Positions 12,563-23,179 of a stretch of DNA of 64,000 bases are shown piece by piece. Position 1 is the stretch's first letter. Each line of letters begins with the position of its first letter. Made by a program: the position numbers and the translations under genes. The stretch is from Cereibacter_A sp052244495 (lineage in GTDB: Bacteria; Pseudomonadota; Alphaproteobacteria; Rhodobacterales; Rhodobacteraceae). Location: assembly GCA_052244495.1 (NCBI GenBank), contig JBQPXH010000001.1; one strand, given 5' to 3'. The notes under the pieces are model-generated. The model saw only the letters and a list, made by a program, of their open reading frames with translations, made no database searches and had not been told where the DNA came from.

Positions 12563-14628
12563 GCTTCGCGCTGCTGGAGGGCAGTCCGTTTCCGCTCGGG
12601 GCAACCTGGGACGGGTCGGGCACCAACTTCGCCATCTTCTCGGCCAATGCACGCAGGGTGGAGCTCTGCCTCTTCGACGCGCGCGGGCGGCGCGAGATCG
12701 CCCGCGTGCCGCTGCCGGAACACACGCACGAGGTCTGGCACGGTTATCTGCCCGAGGTGCGGCCGGGGCAACTCTACGGCTACCGGGTCCACGGACCCTA
12801 CGAGCCGCAGGCGGGGCTGCGCTTCAATCCCAACAAGCTGCTGATCGATCCCTATGCGCTGATGCTGCAGGGCGAGGTCGTCTGGCACGATGCGGTCTTC
12901 GGCTACCGGATGGGCCATGCGCGCGGCGACCTCTCGTTCGACCGGCGCGACTCGGCCTTCGTCATGCCGAAATGCGTCGTCGTCGATCCGGCCGTGACAT
13001 GGGGGCCGGACTATCCCCCGAACACGCCCTGGGCCGAGACGATCATCTACGAGGCCCATGTGAAGGGGATGACCGCGCTCAATCCCGCCATCCCCGACCG
13101 GGTGCGGGGGTCCTTCGCGGCGCTGGCCGATCCGCGGGCCATCGACCATCTGGTGAAGCTCGGCGTGACGGCCATCGAGCTCATGCCCACGCAGGCCTTC
13201 TTCGACGACCGCTACCTGATCGAGAAGGGGCTGACGAACTACTGGGGCTACAACACCATCGGCTTCTTCGCGCCGGCCACGCGCTACATCTCGCCCGGTG
13301 GCGGGGTGCATGAATTCAAGCTGATGGTGCGCCGGCTGCATGAGGCCGGGATCGAGGTGATCCTCGACGTGGTCTACAACCACACGGCCGAGGGCAACCA
13401 CCTCGGGCCCACGCTCTCCTTCAAGGGGATCGACAACTCCAGCTACTACATGCTGGGCGACGATCCGCGCTATTACTACGACACGACGGGTTGCGGGAAC
13501 ACGGTGAACCTCGGGCACCAGAGGGTGCTGCAGATGGTGATGGACTCCTTGCGCTACTGGGTCGAGGCCTGCCATGTCGACGGTTTCCGCTTCGACCTTG
13601 CCACCTCGCTCGGACGTGACCGGCAGGGGTTCAACCCGAACGCGGTCTTCCTCGATGCGGTGCGCCAGGATCCGGTGCTGGGGCGCGTGAAGCTCATCGC
13701 CGAGCCGTGGGATACGGGTCATGTCGGCTATCAGCTGGGCAATTTTCCCCCGGGCTGGGCGGAGTGGAACGACCAGTATCGCGACACGGTGCGCTCCTAC
13801 TGGAAGGGCGACGAGGGCGAATTGCCGGGGCTCGCTTCCCATCTTCTGGGCTCGGCGGGTCTTTTCGACCGGCGCGGGCGACGGCCCTGGGCCAGCGTCA
13901 ACTTCGTCACGGCGCATGACGGGTTCACCCTCGCCGACACGGTCTCCTTCAACGACAAGCACAACGAGGCGAACCACGAGGAGAACCGCGACGGCCATTC
14001 CGACAACCGCAGCTGGAACTGCGGCGAGGAGGGGCTCACGGAGGACGAGGAGGTGCTGGACCTCCGCGACCGGATGCGCCGGGCAATGATGGCGACGCTG
14101 CTGATCTCGCAGGGCACGCCGATGATCCTGATGGGCGACGAGGTGGGGCGCAGCCAGGGCGGCAACAACAACGCCTATTGCCAGGACAACGAAATGAACT
14201 GGCTGAAGCTGGAGGATCCGTCGGAGCGCGACGCGGCCTTCCTCGACTTCACGCGCCGGCTGATCGCCCTGCGCAAGAGCCGCCCGCTTTTCCGCAAGGC
14301 GTCGTTCCTGCACAAGGCCTCCGTCGGGAAGGAGCCGGTGGAAGTCGCCTGGTTGCGCCCGGACGGGGGCGTCATGTCGTCCGACGACTGGCACAATCCG
14401 GCCGCCCGCACGCTCGGCCTGCTGATCCGGAACCGGCCCGCGGTGCTCGCGCTTTTCAACAGCCATTACGAGGAGGTGCCCTTCGCCCTGCCGCATTGCG
14501 ACGGCTGGTGGAGGCTCATCCTCGACACCGTCGCCGGTCGGGTGCCGGAGCGGCCGCAGCCCGTGAGGGCGGCAGGTTTCGCGGTTCCGCCGAGGGGTCT
14601 TATCGTGCTGGAGGAATGTCATGAGTAG
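12559..14628 (+). CDS. glgX: glycogen debranching enzyme GlgX
   Basis: Isoamylase-type GH13 enzyme that hydrolyses alpha-1,6 branches of trimmed glycogen. 689 residues with an N-terminal CBM48 (WDGSGTNFAIFSANA) and catalytic D346 (FRFDLATSLGR), E382 (LIAEPWDTG) and D454 (TAHDGFTL). Also typical are the QGGNNNAYCQDNE stretch and a C-terminal beta domain. Start ATG at 12559 overlaps the glgB stop; the 3' end overlaps treZ by 8 bases. It would supply unbranched chains to TreY and MalQ. Confidence 0.96.
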   Translation: MSFALLEGSPFPLGATWDGSGTNFAIFSANARRVELCLFDARGRREIARVPLPEHTHEVWHGYLPEVRPGQLYGYRVHGPYEPQAGLRFNPNKLLIDPYALMLQGEVVWHDAVFGYRMGHARGDLSFDRRDSAFVMPKCVVVDPAVTWGPDYPPNTPWAETIIYEAHVKGMTALNPAIPDRVRGSFAALADPRAIDHLVKLGVTAIELMPTQAFFDDRYLIEKGLTNYWGYNTIGFFAPATRYISPGGGVHEFKLMVRRLHEAGIEVILDVVYNHTAEGNHLGPTLSFKGIDNSSYYMLGDDPRYYYDTTGCGNTVNLGHQRVLQMVMDSLRYWVEACHVDGFRFDLATSLGRDRQGFNPNAVFLDAVRQDPVLGRVKLIAEPWDTGHVGYQLGNFPPGWAEWNDQYRDTVRSYWKGDEGELPGLASHLLGSAGLFDRRGRRPWASVNFVTAHDGFTLADTVSFNDKHNEANHEENRDGHSDNRSWNCGEEGLTEDEEVLDLRDRMRRAMMATLLISQGTPMILMGDEVGRSQGGNNNAYCQDNEMNWLKLEDPSERDAAFLDFTRRLIALRKSRPLFRKASFLHKASVGKEPVEVAWLRPDGGVMSSDDWHNPAARTLGLLIRNRPAVLALFNSHYEEVPFALPHCDGWWRLILDTVAGRVPERPQPVRAAGFAVPPRGLIVLEECHE

Positions 14629-16399
14629 CTGGGCCTGGGGGCCGAGGATCGAGAACGGCACAGGGCACTTCCGGCTCTGGGCGCCGTTGCAGGAAACGCT
14701 GATGCTGCGCCTGAACGGACAGGACCACCCGATGGAGCGGACCTCCGACGGCTGGTTCGAGGCGCGCGTCCCGGCCGCCGCCGGCATGGAATACGGCTTC
14801 GTGCTGGCAGGGGGTCTGGTGGTGCCGGATCCGGCGGCGCGGGCGCAGGCGGGGGACGTGCACGGCCTCTCGAAGCTGGTGGATCCGGCCTTCGACTGGC
14901 GGAACGACTGGAAGGGCCGTCCCTGGGCCGAGACCGTGGTGATGGAACTGCACGTCGGGACGTTCACACCCGAAGGCACCTTCCGCGCCGCGATGGACCA
15001 TCTTTCGCATCTGGCCGAGATCGGCGTCACGATGATCGAACTCATGCCCGTCGCGCAGTTCGCGGGCAATCGCGGCTGGGGTTACGACGGGGTTCTGCTC
15101 TACGCGCCGCATCCGGCCTATGGCACGCCCGAGGATCTGAAGGCGCTGGTCGACGCCGCGCATGGGCTGGGGCTGAGCGTCGTGCTGGACGTCGTCTACA
15201 ACCACTTCGGCCCCGAAGGGAACTACATCGGGGCCTATGCGCCCGACTTCTTCGACCCCGAGCGGCACACGCCCTGGGGCAATGCCATCGCCTATCATCT
15301 TCCGCCGGTGCGGCGCTTCTTCATCGACAACGCGCTCTACTGGTTGACCGAGTTCCGCTTCGACGGGCTGCGGATCGATGCGGCCGACCACATCCGCGAT
15401 CCGGAATCCGATCCGGAAGTGCTCGTCGATCTGGCCCGCACCATCCGCGAGGCCATCTCGGACCGGCCGATCCACCTCACCACCGAGGACAACCGCAACA
15501 TCACGCGCCTTCACGAGCGGGGTCCGGAGGGCGAGATCACGCTGCACACGGCCGAGTGGAACGACGACCTCCACAACGTCGCGCATGTGCTGCTGACCGG
15601 CGAGACCGAGGGCTACTACTGCGACTTCGTCAAGGATCACTGGAAGAAATACGCGCGCTCGCTGGCCGAGGGCTTCGTCTATCAGGGAGAGCATTCCGAG
15701 CACGAAGGCGCGCCGCGGGGGAAGCCCTCCGGTCATTTGCCGCCGACGGCCTTCGTCGATTTCCTGCAGAACCACGACCAGATCGGCAACCGAGCCTTCG
15801 GCGAGCGGCTGACGACGCTGGCGCCCGAGGCGCGGCTGCGCGGATTGATGGCGATCCTGCTGCTGTCGCCGCATGTGCCGCTCCTGTTCATGGGCGAGGA
15901 ATGGGGCGAGACGCGGCCCTTCACCTTCTTCACGGATTTCCACGGCGAGCTTGCCGACGCGGTCCGCGATGGCCGTCGCCGGGAATTCGCGCATTTCTCG
16001 GCCTTCCAGCACCTCGACCTTGCCCGCACCGTTCCGGATCCCAACGCCGAGGGAACCTTCCTGTCGTCCAAGCTCGACTGGCTCCATCGCGAGACCGAGC
16101 GGGGCCGCTCCTGGCTTGCCTTCGTGAAGGAGCTGCTCGCCATCCGGGCGCGCGAGATCGTGCCACATCTGCATGCAGCACCGGGCAACGGCGGCCGGGT
16201 GGTTGCGGTTTCCGACGATCAGGTGTCGGTGGACTGGCAGCTCGACGGGGCGATCCTGCGGCTGCGCGCGAACCTCGATGACCGGCCGCAGGACTTGCCC
16301 GGTGCGGCGGGGCGTGTGATCCATGCCTCACCGGGGGCCGTCCCCGGCCAGCCGGTGCCGCCGTGTTCGGTGCTGGTCACGCTCGAGGAGACCGCATGA
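14621..16399 (+). CDS. treZ: malto-oligosyltrehalose trehalohydrolase TreZ
   Basis: Releases free trehalose from maltooligosyl-trehalose made by TreY. 592 residues with the family N-terminal domain (GPRIENGTGHFRLWAP) and the GH13 core: D253 (LRIDAADHIRD), E289 (TTEDNRN) and D386 (QNHDQIGN). The MGEEWGETRPFTFFTDF stretch is characteristic of TreZ. It starts inside the glgX end (8-base overlap) and its stop overlaps malQ. Its partner treY is two genes downstream. Confidence 0.96.
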   Translation: MSSWAWGPRIENGTGHFRLWAPLQETLMLRLNGQDHPMERTSDGWFEARVPAAAGMEYGFVLAGGLVVPDPAARAQAGDVHGLSKLVDPAFDWRNDWKGRPWAETVVMELHVGTFTPEGTFRAAMDHLSHLAEIGVTMIELMPVAQFAGNRGWGYDGVLLYAPHPAYGTPEDLKALVDAAHGLGLSVVLDVVYNHFGPEGNYIGAYAPDFFDPERHTPWGNAIAYHLPPVRRFFIDNALYWLTEFRFDGLRIDAADHIRDPESDPEVLVDLARTIREAISDRPIHLTTEDNRNITRLHERGPEGEITLHTAEWNDDLHNVAHVLLTGETEGYYCDFVKDHWKKYARSLAEGFVYQGEHSEHEGAPRGKPSGHLPPTAFVDFLQNHDQIGNRAFGERLTTLAPEARLRGLMAILLLSPHVPLLFMGEEWGETRPFTFFTDFHGELADAVRDGRRREFAHFSAFQHLDLARTVPDPNAEGTFLSSKLDWLHRETERGRSWLAFVKELLAIRAREIVPHLHAAPGNGGRVVAVSDDQVSVDWQLDGAILRLRANLDDRPQDLPGAAGRVIHASPGAVPGQPVPPCSVLVTLEETA

Positions 16400-18213
16400 C
16401 CGAGACTATCGAGGACAGGGCCGCAGCCTTTGCCATCCAGCCCGGCTATCACGCGCTTGGCGGCGCCTATGTAAGCCCGCCCGCCGAGACGCTTCTCGCG
16501 TTGCTGACTGCCTTCGGCATTCCGGCGGAAGGACCGCCGCCCCGTGCAGCGCCGCCCGAGATGCGGGCGCCGGAGGGAGAGCCGTGCTTTCTGCCCGAGG
16601 GCGGGATGCGGCTGTGGGGGATAGCGGCGCAGCTCTACCAGATCCGCTCGGCGCGGAACTGGGGTATCGGCGACTTCGCCGATCTCTGCGAGCTTGCGCG
16701 GATTGCCGGTGCATGCGGGGCCGACTTCATCGGGCTGAACCCGCTGCACGCGCTGTTCCTCGCCAATCCTTCCCATACCAGCCCGTTCTCGCCGTCGAAC
16801 CGGCGCTTCCTCAACCCGCTCTACATCGCCGTGGACCGGTTGCCCGGCTACCACCACGCGCTCCGCCCCGAGAACCTGTCGACGCTGCAGGAGCCGGATC
16901 TGGTGGACTATCCCGCTGTCGCGGCGGCGAAGATCGGTGCCCTGCGCAGGCTCTGGCTCGAGGGGCCGGACGATCCGGTCGCCTTCGACCGTTTCTGCGC
17001 AGTGGAAGGAGATCTGTTGCGCCGCCACGCTCTCTTCGAGGCGATCTCGGCCCGGATGGCGGCCGAGGGACATGGCGCAGGCTGGCGCGGCTGGCCCGAG
17101 GAGTATCATGACCCCAGCAGCCCCGCCGTGACCGCCTTCGCGGACGCGCATGCCGAGGATGTCGGGTTCCACCTGTGGCTGCAATGGATCGCCGACCGGC
17201 AGCTTGGCGAGGCGCGGGACGCCTGCCGCAAGGCGGGGATGAAGATCGGCCTCTACCTCGACTTCGCCGTGGGCGAAGTGCCCGATGGATCGAGCACCTG
17301 GTCCGACCCGAGTCTTGCGGTGCCGGGGCTCCGGATCGGGGCCTCGCCCGACTGGTTCAACGCGCAGGGCCAGGACTGGGGCCTCGCGCCGCTGTCGCCG
17401 GTGAAGCTTGCCGATCTGCGTGCGGCGCCTTTCGGCGCGCTGATGCAGGACGCGACGCGACGCGCCGGCGCGCTCCGGATCGACCACGCCATGGGGGTCT
17501 GGCAGCTCTTCCTGATCCCCGACGGCATGACCGCACCGGAGGGCACCTATGCCCGCTATCCGATCGAGGACATGTTGCGCGAACTGGCCGCGGCCTCGCG
17601 CCGGAACCGCACCATCATCATCGGCGAGGATCTCGGCAATGTGCCGGACGGCTTCAGGGACGTCATGGCACAGATGAACATCCTCTCGTATCGGATCCTG
17701 CTCTTCGAGCGCCACGACCACGGCTACATCGCGCCCGAACACTATCCGCAAGAAGCGCTGGTCTGCCTCTCGACGCATGATCTTCCGACGTTCCGCGGCT
17801 GGTGGCGGGGCGACGACGTGGTGATCCGCCGCGACTTCCGCTTGATCTCGGAAGAGGCGGCGCGCCATCAGGCCGACTTCCGCTGGACCGAGCGGCGCCA
17901 GCTTCTGGAGGATCTGGCCCGGGCCGGGCTTCTGGGGTGGGACGAGATCGACCGGATCGGCCCGGAGGATCCTCCGGAAGCGCTCGTGGTGGCGGTGCAT
18001 CGCCATCTCGCCCGCACACCGTCGCGACTCTTCGCGGTGCGGATCGAGGATCTGGCGGGCGAAGTGGCGCCCGTCAACGTGCCGTCCACCGTGGACGAAC
18101 ATCCGAACTGGCGGCGCCGGCTCGGCGTGCCGCTGGAGGATCTGGCAGACACGGCTCTTTTCCGCAACATCGCCGGCGCACTCGCCGCCGAGCGACCGAG
18201 GGATCCTTCATGA
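16396..18213 (+). CDS. malQ: 4-alpha-glucanotransferase (amylomaltase)
   Basis: GH77 disproportionating enzyme that transfers maltosyl and longer segments between alpha-1,4-glucans, recycling short chains left by TreY/TreZ and GlgX. 605 residues with D363 (LRIDHAMGVWQLF), E411 (IIGEDLGNVP) and D462 (STHDLPTFRGWW), and the N-terminal GIGDFADLCELA motif. Start ATG at 16396 lies in the ATGA overlap with treZ; the stop overlaps treY in the same way. Confidence 0.96.
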   Translation: MTETIEDRAAAFAIQPGYHALGGAYVSPPAETLLALLTAFGIPAEGPPPRAAPPEMRAPEGEPCFLPEGGMRLWGIAAQLYQIRSARNWGIGDFADLCELARIAGACGADFIGLNPLHALFLANPSHTSPFSPSNRRFLNPLYIAVDRLPGYHHALRPENLSTLQEPDLVDYPAVAAAKIGALRRLWLEGPDDPVAFDRFCAVEGDLLRRHALFEAISARMAAEGHGAGWRGWPEEYHDPSSPAVTAFADAHAEDVGFHLWLQWIADRQLGEARDACRKAGMKIGLYLDFAVGEVPDGSSTWSDPSLAVPGLRIGASPDWFNAQGQDWGLAPLSPVKLADLRAAPFGALMQDATRRAGALRIDHAMGVWQLFLIPDGMTAPEGTYARYPIEDMLRELAAASRRNRTIIIGEDLGNVPDGFRDVMAQMNILSYRILLFERHDHGYIAPEHYPQEALVCLSTHDLPTFRGWWRGDDVVIRRDFRLISEEAARHQADFRWTERRQLLEDLARAGLLGWDEIDRIGPEDPPEALVVAVHRHLARTPSRLFAVRIEDLAGEVAPVNVPSTVDEHPNWRRRLGVPLEDLADTALFRNIAGALAAERPRDPS

Positions 18214-20846
18214 CCGTCCGCGCGACCTACCGCATCCAGTTCACCTCCGACTTCCGCTTTCCGGATGCGGCGAGGCTCGCGCCCTATTTCGCGACGCTGG
18301 GGATCAGTCACCTCTATGCGTCGCCGATCCTTGCCGCACGCGAGGGCTCGACGCATGGCTATGACGGGGTCCACTACAGCCTGATCAGCCCGGAGCTGGG
18401 CGGCGAAGAGGAGTTCCGCGCCATGGCGGCCGCGTTCCGCGAGCACGGGATCGGGGTGATCGTGGACTTCGTGCCCAACCACATGGGTGTCGGGGGGGCG
18501 GACAACGTCTTCTGGCTCTCGGTTCTGGAATGGGGGCGGCAGAGCCCCGTCGCGGGGTGGTTCGACATCGACTGGGCGAGCCCTACACCGGGGCTCGCCG
18601 GCAAGGTACTGGTGCCCTTCCTCGGGGATCAGTATGGCGAGGTTCTGGCCCAGGGAGAGCTGGACCTGCGCTACGATGCCGACCGGGGCGCCTTTGCGGT
18701 CTGGGCGCACGACACGCACAAGTTGCCGGTGTGTCCGCAGACCTATGCGATGATCCTCAGGGCGGCGCCGGGCTTCGAGGAACTCGCGGCCCGCTTCGAG
18801 GCGGCGGGCGAGGCCGATCCTTCGGATCCCGTCTGGCCCGACCTTCGCCAGCGTCTGCGCGAGGTCGATCCCTCGGCGGCGGTCGCCGCCTTTCGCGGGA
18901 CGCCCGGTGATCTCGAAAGCTGGGCCGCGCTCGACCGGCTGGCCGAGGCGCAGAACTGGCGGGCGGCCAAGTTCTCGATGGACAGCGATGCGATCAACTA
19001 CCGCCGCTTCTTCACCATGAGCGACCTGGCCGGCGTCCGGGTGGAGAAGGCCGAGGTCTTCGCAGGCGTGCACCGTCTGATCCTGCGGCTGATGGAGGAG
19101 GGCGTGGTCGACGGGATCCGCATCGACCACATCGACGGCCTGGTGGATCCCAAGGGCTACTGCCTGCGCCTGCGCCAGTCGCTGGACCGGCCGTTCCCGC
19201 TCTATGTCGAGAAGATCCTCGCCCCGGACGAGCAGCTGCCGGCGAGCTGGCGGGCTGACGGAACCACGGGCTACGAATTTTCCAACCTCGCGGTGGGGCT
19301 GCTGGTCGATCCCGCAGGCGAGGAGGCCTTGACGCGGGTCCATGCCGAATTCACCGGCCAGACGAACGCGCCCGAGGATGTGGTGCATCAGGCGAAGCTG
19401 GAGATCATGGCGCAGCCGATGGCGGCAGAGCTCGAGAACCTGTCGGACCGGCTGCTGGCGCTGGTCGCGGACGATCCGCGCCGCCGCGACTTCGGCCGCG
19501 CGGCGGTGCGATCGGGCCTTTCGCAGGTGATCGCGGCGCTCGATGTCTATCGCACCTACGTCGACCGCGACGGCATTGCGGACAGCGACCGAGGGCGGGT
19601 CGAGGCGGCGGTGGAGCGCGCGAAGGCGCGGGCGCCCGAGGTCGATCCGGGCATCTACGACTTCATTTCCGCGGTGATGACGCTGGATCTGGCCGGGGAG
19701 CAGCCCGAGAAGCTCGACGAGATCCTGACCCTCGTGATGCGGTTGCAGCAGTTCACCGGGCCGGTGATGGCGAAGGGTCTCGAGGACCGGGCGCTCTACC
19801 GCTACTCGCGGCTGATCGCGCTGAACGAGGTAGGCAGCGAGCCGGGCCAGTTCGGGGTGAGCCTCGAGGCCTTTCATGCGGCCAACCGCGACCGGCTGGA
19901 GCGCGAGCCGGGGGGAATGCTGACGACCTCCACCCATGACACGAAGCGCGGCGAGGACGCGCGGATGCGGATCGCGGCGATCAGCGGCCATGTCGAGGCA
20001 TGGGCCGCGAAGGTCGAGGAATGGCACGGGCTGCTGGCCTCGGACGAGCAGCCGGTGGACCGGAACGAGGAGTATTTCTTCTACCAGCTCCTGCTGGGCG
20101 TCTGGCCGATGGACTGGACGACCGCGCCGAAGACGGACGAGCTTTCGGCACTGCGCGAGCGGATCGAGGCCGGCATGATGAAGTCGATCCGCGAGGCCGC
20201 GGTCAACAGCCGCTGGGTCTTCGGGAACGAGGACTACGAGGCGGCCTTCTGCGCCTTCATCGGCCGGGCGCTGGGGTCGCCGGACAGCGACTTCCTGCGC
20301 TCGTTCCTGGACTTTCATGCGCAGATTGCGGCCGGGGCCGAGGCGAACATCCTTGTGCAGACGGTATTGAAGCTGACGGTTCCGGGGATGCCCGACACCT
20401 ATCAGGGCGCCGAACTCTGGGAGCAGAGCCTCGTCGATCCCGACAACCGCCGTCCGGTGGATTTCGCGCTTCGCGAACGGCTGGCTTCGGAAACAAGGGA
20501 GACGGCGCCTGCGGATGTGACCTCGCACGAGGGGGCTGCGAAGCTCGCCCTGACGGCTGCTCTCCTGCGGCTTCGGTCCGATCTGCCGGACCTTTTCGCC
20601 CGGGGCAGCTATGAGCCGCTGGAGGCGGGAGAGGGCATCTGCGCCTTCCTGCGCGAGGCGGAAGATGCCCGGATGCTGGTCGCCTGCCGGTTGAACCGGA
20701 GCGGGAACCACGAGGCAGCGCTTCCGCTGCCGGAGGGACGCTGGCAGGACCTGGTGACAGGCCGGGAAGCTGCGGGCGAACTGCGCTTCGGTCGGCTGCC
20801 CGTGGCCGTGCTGGTGGCGCGTGAGGCCGCGACGCCGGGATCCTGA
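18210..20846 (+). CDS. treY: malto-oligosyltrehalose synthase TreY
   Basis: Intramolecular transglucosylase that converts the reducing end of maltodextrin to a trehalosyl unit. 878 residues, GH13, starting with RATYRIQFTSDFRFPDA as usual for TreY. Visible motifs are FVPNHMGV, D306 (IRIDHIDGLVDPKGY), E334 (YVEKIL) and H576-D577 (TSTHDTKRGED). Last gene of the operon, coupled to malQ by ATGA. It ends only 11 bases before the converging SDR gene, and I see no intrinsic terminator in that gap. Confidence 0.96.
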   Translation: MTVRATYRIQFTSDFRFPDAARLAPYFATLGISHLYASPILAAREGSTHGYDGVHYSLISPELGGEEEFRAMAAAFREHGIGVIVDFVPNHMGVGGADNVFWLSVLEWGRQSPVAGWFDIDWASPTPGLAGKVLVPFLGDQYGEVLAQGELDLRYDADRGAFAVWAHDTHKLPVCPQTYAMILRAAPGFEELAARFEAAGEADPSDPVWPDLRQRLREVDPSAAVAAFRGTPGDLESWAALDRLAEAQNWRAAKFSMDSDAINYRRFFTMSDLAGVRVEKAEVFAGVHRLILRLMEEGVVDGIRIDHIDGLVDPKGYCLRLRQSLDRPFPLYVEKILAPDEQLPASWRADGTTGYEFSNLAVGLLVDPAGEEALTRVHAEFTGQTNAPEDVVHQAKLEIMAQPMAAELENLSDRLLALVADDPRRRDFGRAAVRSGLSQVIAALDVYRTYVDRDGIADSDRGRVEAAVERAKARAPEVDPGIYDFISAVMTLDLAGEQPEKLDEILTLVMRLQQFTGPVMAKGLEDRALYRYSRLIALNEVGSEPGQFGVSLEAFHAANRDRLEREPGGMLTTSTHDTKRGEDARMRIAAISGHVEAWAAKVEEWHGLLASDEQPVDRNEEYFFYQLLLGVWPMDWTTAPKTDELSALRERIEAGMMKSIREAAVNSRWVFGNEDYEAAFCAFIGRALGSPDSDFLRSFLDFHAQIAAGAEANILVQTVLKLTVPGMPDTYQGAELWEQSLVDPDNRRPVDFALRERLASETRETAPADVTSHEGAAKLALTAALLRLRSDLPDLFARGSYEPLEAGEGICAFLREAEDARMLVACRLNRSGNHEAALPLPEGRWQDLVTGREAAGELRFGRLPVAVLVAREAATPGS

Positions 20847-20857
20847 CGGGCGTCCGG

Positions 20858-21523
20858 CTAAAGAAGCGCGAGGATGCGCTGCGCCTCGCTGTGGATGTCG
20901 GTGAGCTTGTCGCGATCCTCGCCCGGGAAGAACCGGCCGCGTGTCGCCGTCGGAAGCGGGTTCGGAGTCTCGATCAGCACGCGGGGGCCGATCTTGCGGG
21001 TCTCGGCCTGCCAGCTGCGGACAAGCGCCATCTGAGCGGCCTTGGTCGCGCCATAGGCGCCGAAGAACGGCTCGCCGCCGCGGGGGTCGTCGAAGAAGAG
21101 GGCCGTACCCTGGCCCGCGCGCAGCAGCGGCTCGACCATGGGGATCAGGAGGCCGGTGGCGCGGACGTTCGTCGCGATGGACTTGTCCCAGTCCTTCGGA
21201 TCCAGGTGGCCGGTCGGGCACAGGGGGGCCGCATGCACCGCGGCATGAACCCAGAGGTGCACCGCGCCCCAGCGGTCATAGATCGAGCGGCAGAGGTGGC
21301 GCATGGCGTCATCGTTGGTCACATCCATCGGCGCGAGCGTCGCGGGCTCTGAGCCGGGGCGGCGGCCCTGGATGCGGTCGTCCATGTCCTCGAGCCCACC
21401 GGTGGTGCGGGCGACGGCCACGACATGCCAGCCCGCCACGCCGAGTTCCTCGGCGATCGCGGTGCCGAGCCCGCGCGAGGCTCCGGTAACGAGGGCGATG
21501 CGGGGCGAGGGCAGGGTGCTCAT
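20858..21523 (-). CDS. SDR-family oxidoreductase
   Basis: A 221-residue NAD(P)-dependent short-chain dehydrogenase with the cofactor motif TGASRGLG near the N-terminus and the catalytic YxxxK (YGATK). The NNAG motif of classical members is replaced by WVHAAVHAAP, so it is a divergent member. Substrate unknown. It lies 111 bases downstream of purF on the same strand and converges on treY. Confidence 0.85.
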   Translation of the reverse strand: MSTLPSPRIALVTGASRGLGTAIAEELGVAGWHVVAVARTTGGLEDMDDRIQGRRPGSEPATLAPMDVTNDDAMRHLCRSIYDRWGAVHLWVHAAVHAAPLCPTGHLDPKDWDKSIATNVRATGLLIPMVEPLLRAGQGTALFFDDPRGGEPFFGAYGATKAAQMALVRSWQAETRKIGPRVLIETPNPLPTATRGRFFPGEDRDKLTDIHSEAQRILALL

Positions 21524-21634
21524 CGACGTGGCCTTCCGACTGTAACTGCGCCACGGCTCCGGGCCGGGCGCCTCAGCCTATGGCCGGAAACGCCGGAGGG
21601 TGCAAGCAGGGGCCGGTCGGGCCATGACGGCGGT

Positions 21635-23095
21635 TTACTGGGCCGCCTTCATTTCGAAGCCCTGCTCGATCTTGTCGGAGGGAGCGACCGGATAGTCGCC
21701 CGAGAAGCAGGCGTCGCAATACCGCGGCGCCTTTGCATCCCGGCCTCCTGCCTCGCCGACGGCGCGGTAAAGGCCGTCGAGCGAGATGAAACGGAGCGAA
21801 TCCACGCCGATCCATTCGCGCATCTCATCCTCGGACATGTTCGCGGCGAGAAGCTTGGCCCGCTCGGGCGTGTCCACGCCGTAGAAGCAGGGCCAGGCGG
21901 TCGGCGGCGAAGCGATGCGGAAATGGACCTCCGCCGCGCCCGCATCGAGGATCATGTCCTTGATCTTGCGCGACGTCGTGCCGCGAACCACCGAGTCGTC
22001 CACGAGGATCACCCGCTTGCCCTTGATGAGCGCGCGGTTGACGTTGAGCTTGAGGCGCACGCCCATGTTGCGAATCTGCTCGGTCGGCTCGATGAAGGTC
22101 CGCCCCATGTACTGGTTGCGGATGATGCCCATGGCATAGGGGATGCCCGATTCCTGGCTGAAGCCGATGGCGGCCGGTGTGCCCGAGTCGGGCACGGGGC
22201 AGACGAGGTCGGCCTCGACCGGGGCTTCCTTCGCGAGTTCCACGCCGATCTGGCGCCGCGTCTCGTAGACCGAGCGGCCGCCGAGGATCGAGTCGGGCCG
22301 CGAGAAATAGACATGTTCGAAGATGCAGAAGCGGGCGGCACGGCGCTCGAAGGGGTGAAAGCTCTCGATGCCGCGCTCGTCGATCACCACCATCTCGCCC
22401 GGCTCGACCTCGCGCACGAACTCGGCGCCGATGATGTCGAGCCCGCAGGTCTCGGAGGAGAGCGCCCAGCCGTCGCCGATCCGGCCGATGACGAGCGGGC
22501 GCACGCCCAGCGGGTCGCGGACACCGATCAGCTTCGTGCGCGTCATGGCCACGACCGAAAAGGCGCCCTCGACGCGGCGCAACGCGTCCTTCATCCGCTC
22601 GGGGATGTTCTTCTGGATCGAGCGCGCCATCAGATGGATGATGCACTCGCTGTCCGAGGAGGACTGGAAGATCGAGCCGCGCTCGATCAGCTCCCGGCGG
22701 AGGGCCGATGCGTTCGTGAGATTGCCATTGTGGGCGATGGCCGCGCCGCCCATGGCGAACTCGCCGAAGAAGGGCTGCACGTCGCGGATGGCAGTGGCGC
22801 CCTTCGAACCGGCAGTGGAGTAGCGCACATGCCCGATGGCCAGCGCGCCGGGCAGGGTTGCCATCGTGTCAGGATCGGTGAAGTTGTCCCGGACGTAGCC
22901 GAAGCGGCGGGCCGAGTTGAAGCCCTGCTCGGGGTCGTAGGAGACGATGCCGCCCGCCTCCTGCCCGCGGTGCTGCAGGGCGTGCATGCCGAGGGCCACG
23001 AAGTTGGCCGCGTCGGATACACCGATGACACCGAAAACGCCGCATTCTTCCTTCAACTTGTCATCGTCGAAGGGGTGGCTCAGGAAGGGGCGCAT
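21635..23095 (-). CDS. purF: amidophosphoribosyltransferase
   Basis: First committed step of purine synthesis: glutamine plus PRPP to 5-phosphoribosylamine. 486 residues. A short propeptide precedes the catalytic N-terminal cysteine C18 (EE-CGVFGVIG). The Ntn glutaminase domain is followed by a phosphoribosyltransferase domain with the PRPP loop VILVDDSVVRGTTS. C-terminal cysteines (YCDACFSGDYP) suit the iron-sulfur/propeptide type of Bacillus rather than the E. coli type. It lies downstream of cvpA, a common pairing. Confidence 0.97.
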   Translation of the reverse strand: MRPFLSHPFDDDKLKEECGVFGVIGVSDAANFVALGMHALQHRGQEAGGIVSYDPEQGFNSARRFGYVRDNFTDPDTMATLPGALAIGHVRYSTAGSKGATAIRDVQPFFGEFAMGGAAIAHNGNLTNASALRRELIERGSIFQSSSDSECIIHLMARSIQKNIPERMKDALRRVEGAFSVVAMTRTKLIGVRDPLGVRPLVIGRIGDGWALSSETCGLDIIGAEFVREVEPGEMVVIDERGIESFHPFERRAARFCIFEHVYFSRPDSILGGRSVYETRRQIGVELAKEAPVEADLVCPVPDSGTPAAIGFSQESGIPYAMGIIRNQYMGRTFIEPTEQIRNMGVRLKLNVNRALIKGKRVILVDDSVVRGTTSRKIKDMILDAGAAEVHFRIASPPTAWPCFYGVDTPERAKLLAANMSEDEMREWIGVDSLRFISLDGLYRAVGEAGGRDAKAPRYCDACFSGDYPVAPSDKIEQGFEMKAAQ

Positions 23096-23179
23096 GGGAG
23101 GGCTCCGAATCCGAGGGGAGATTGGCCCCTCATGTAGTGGCTTGTCACGCCGCTGTCACCCTCGCAAAGCCGCAGCTTT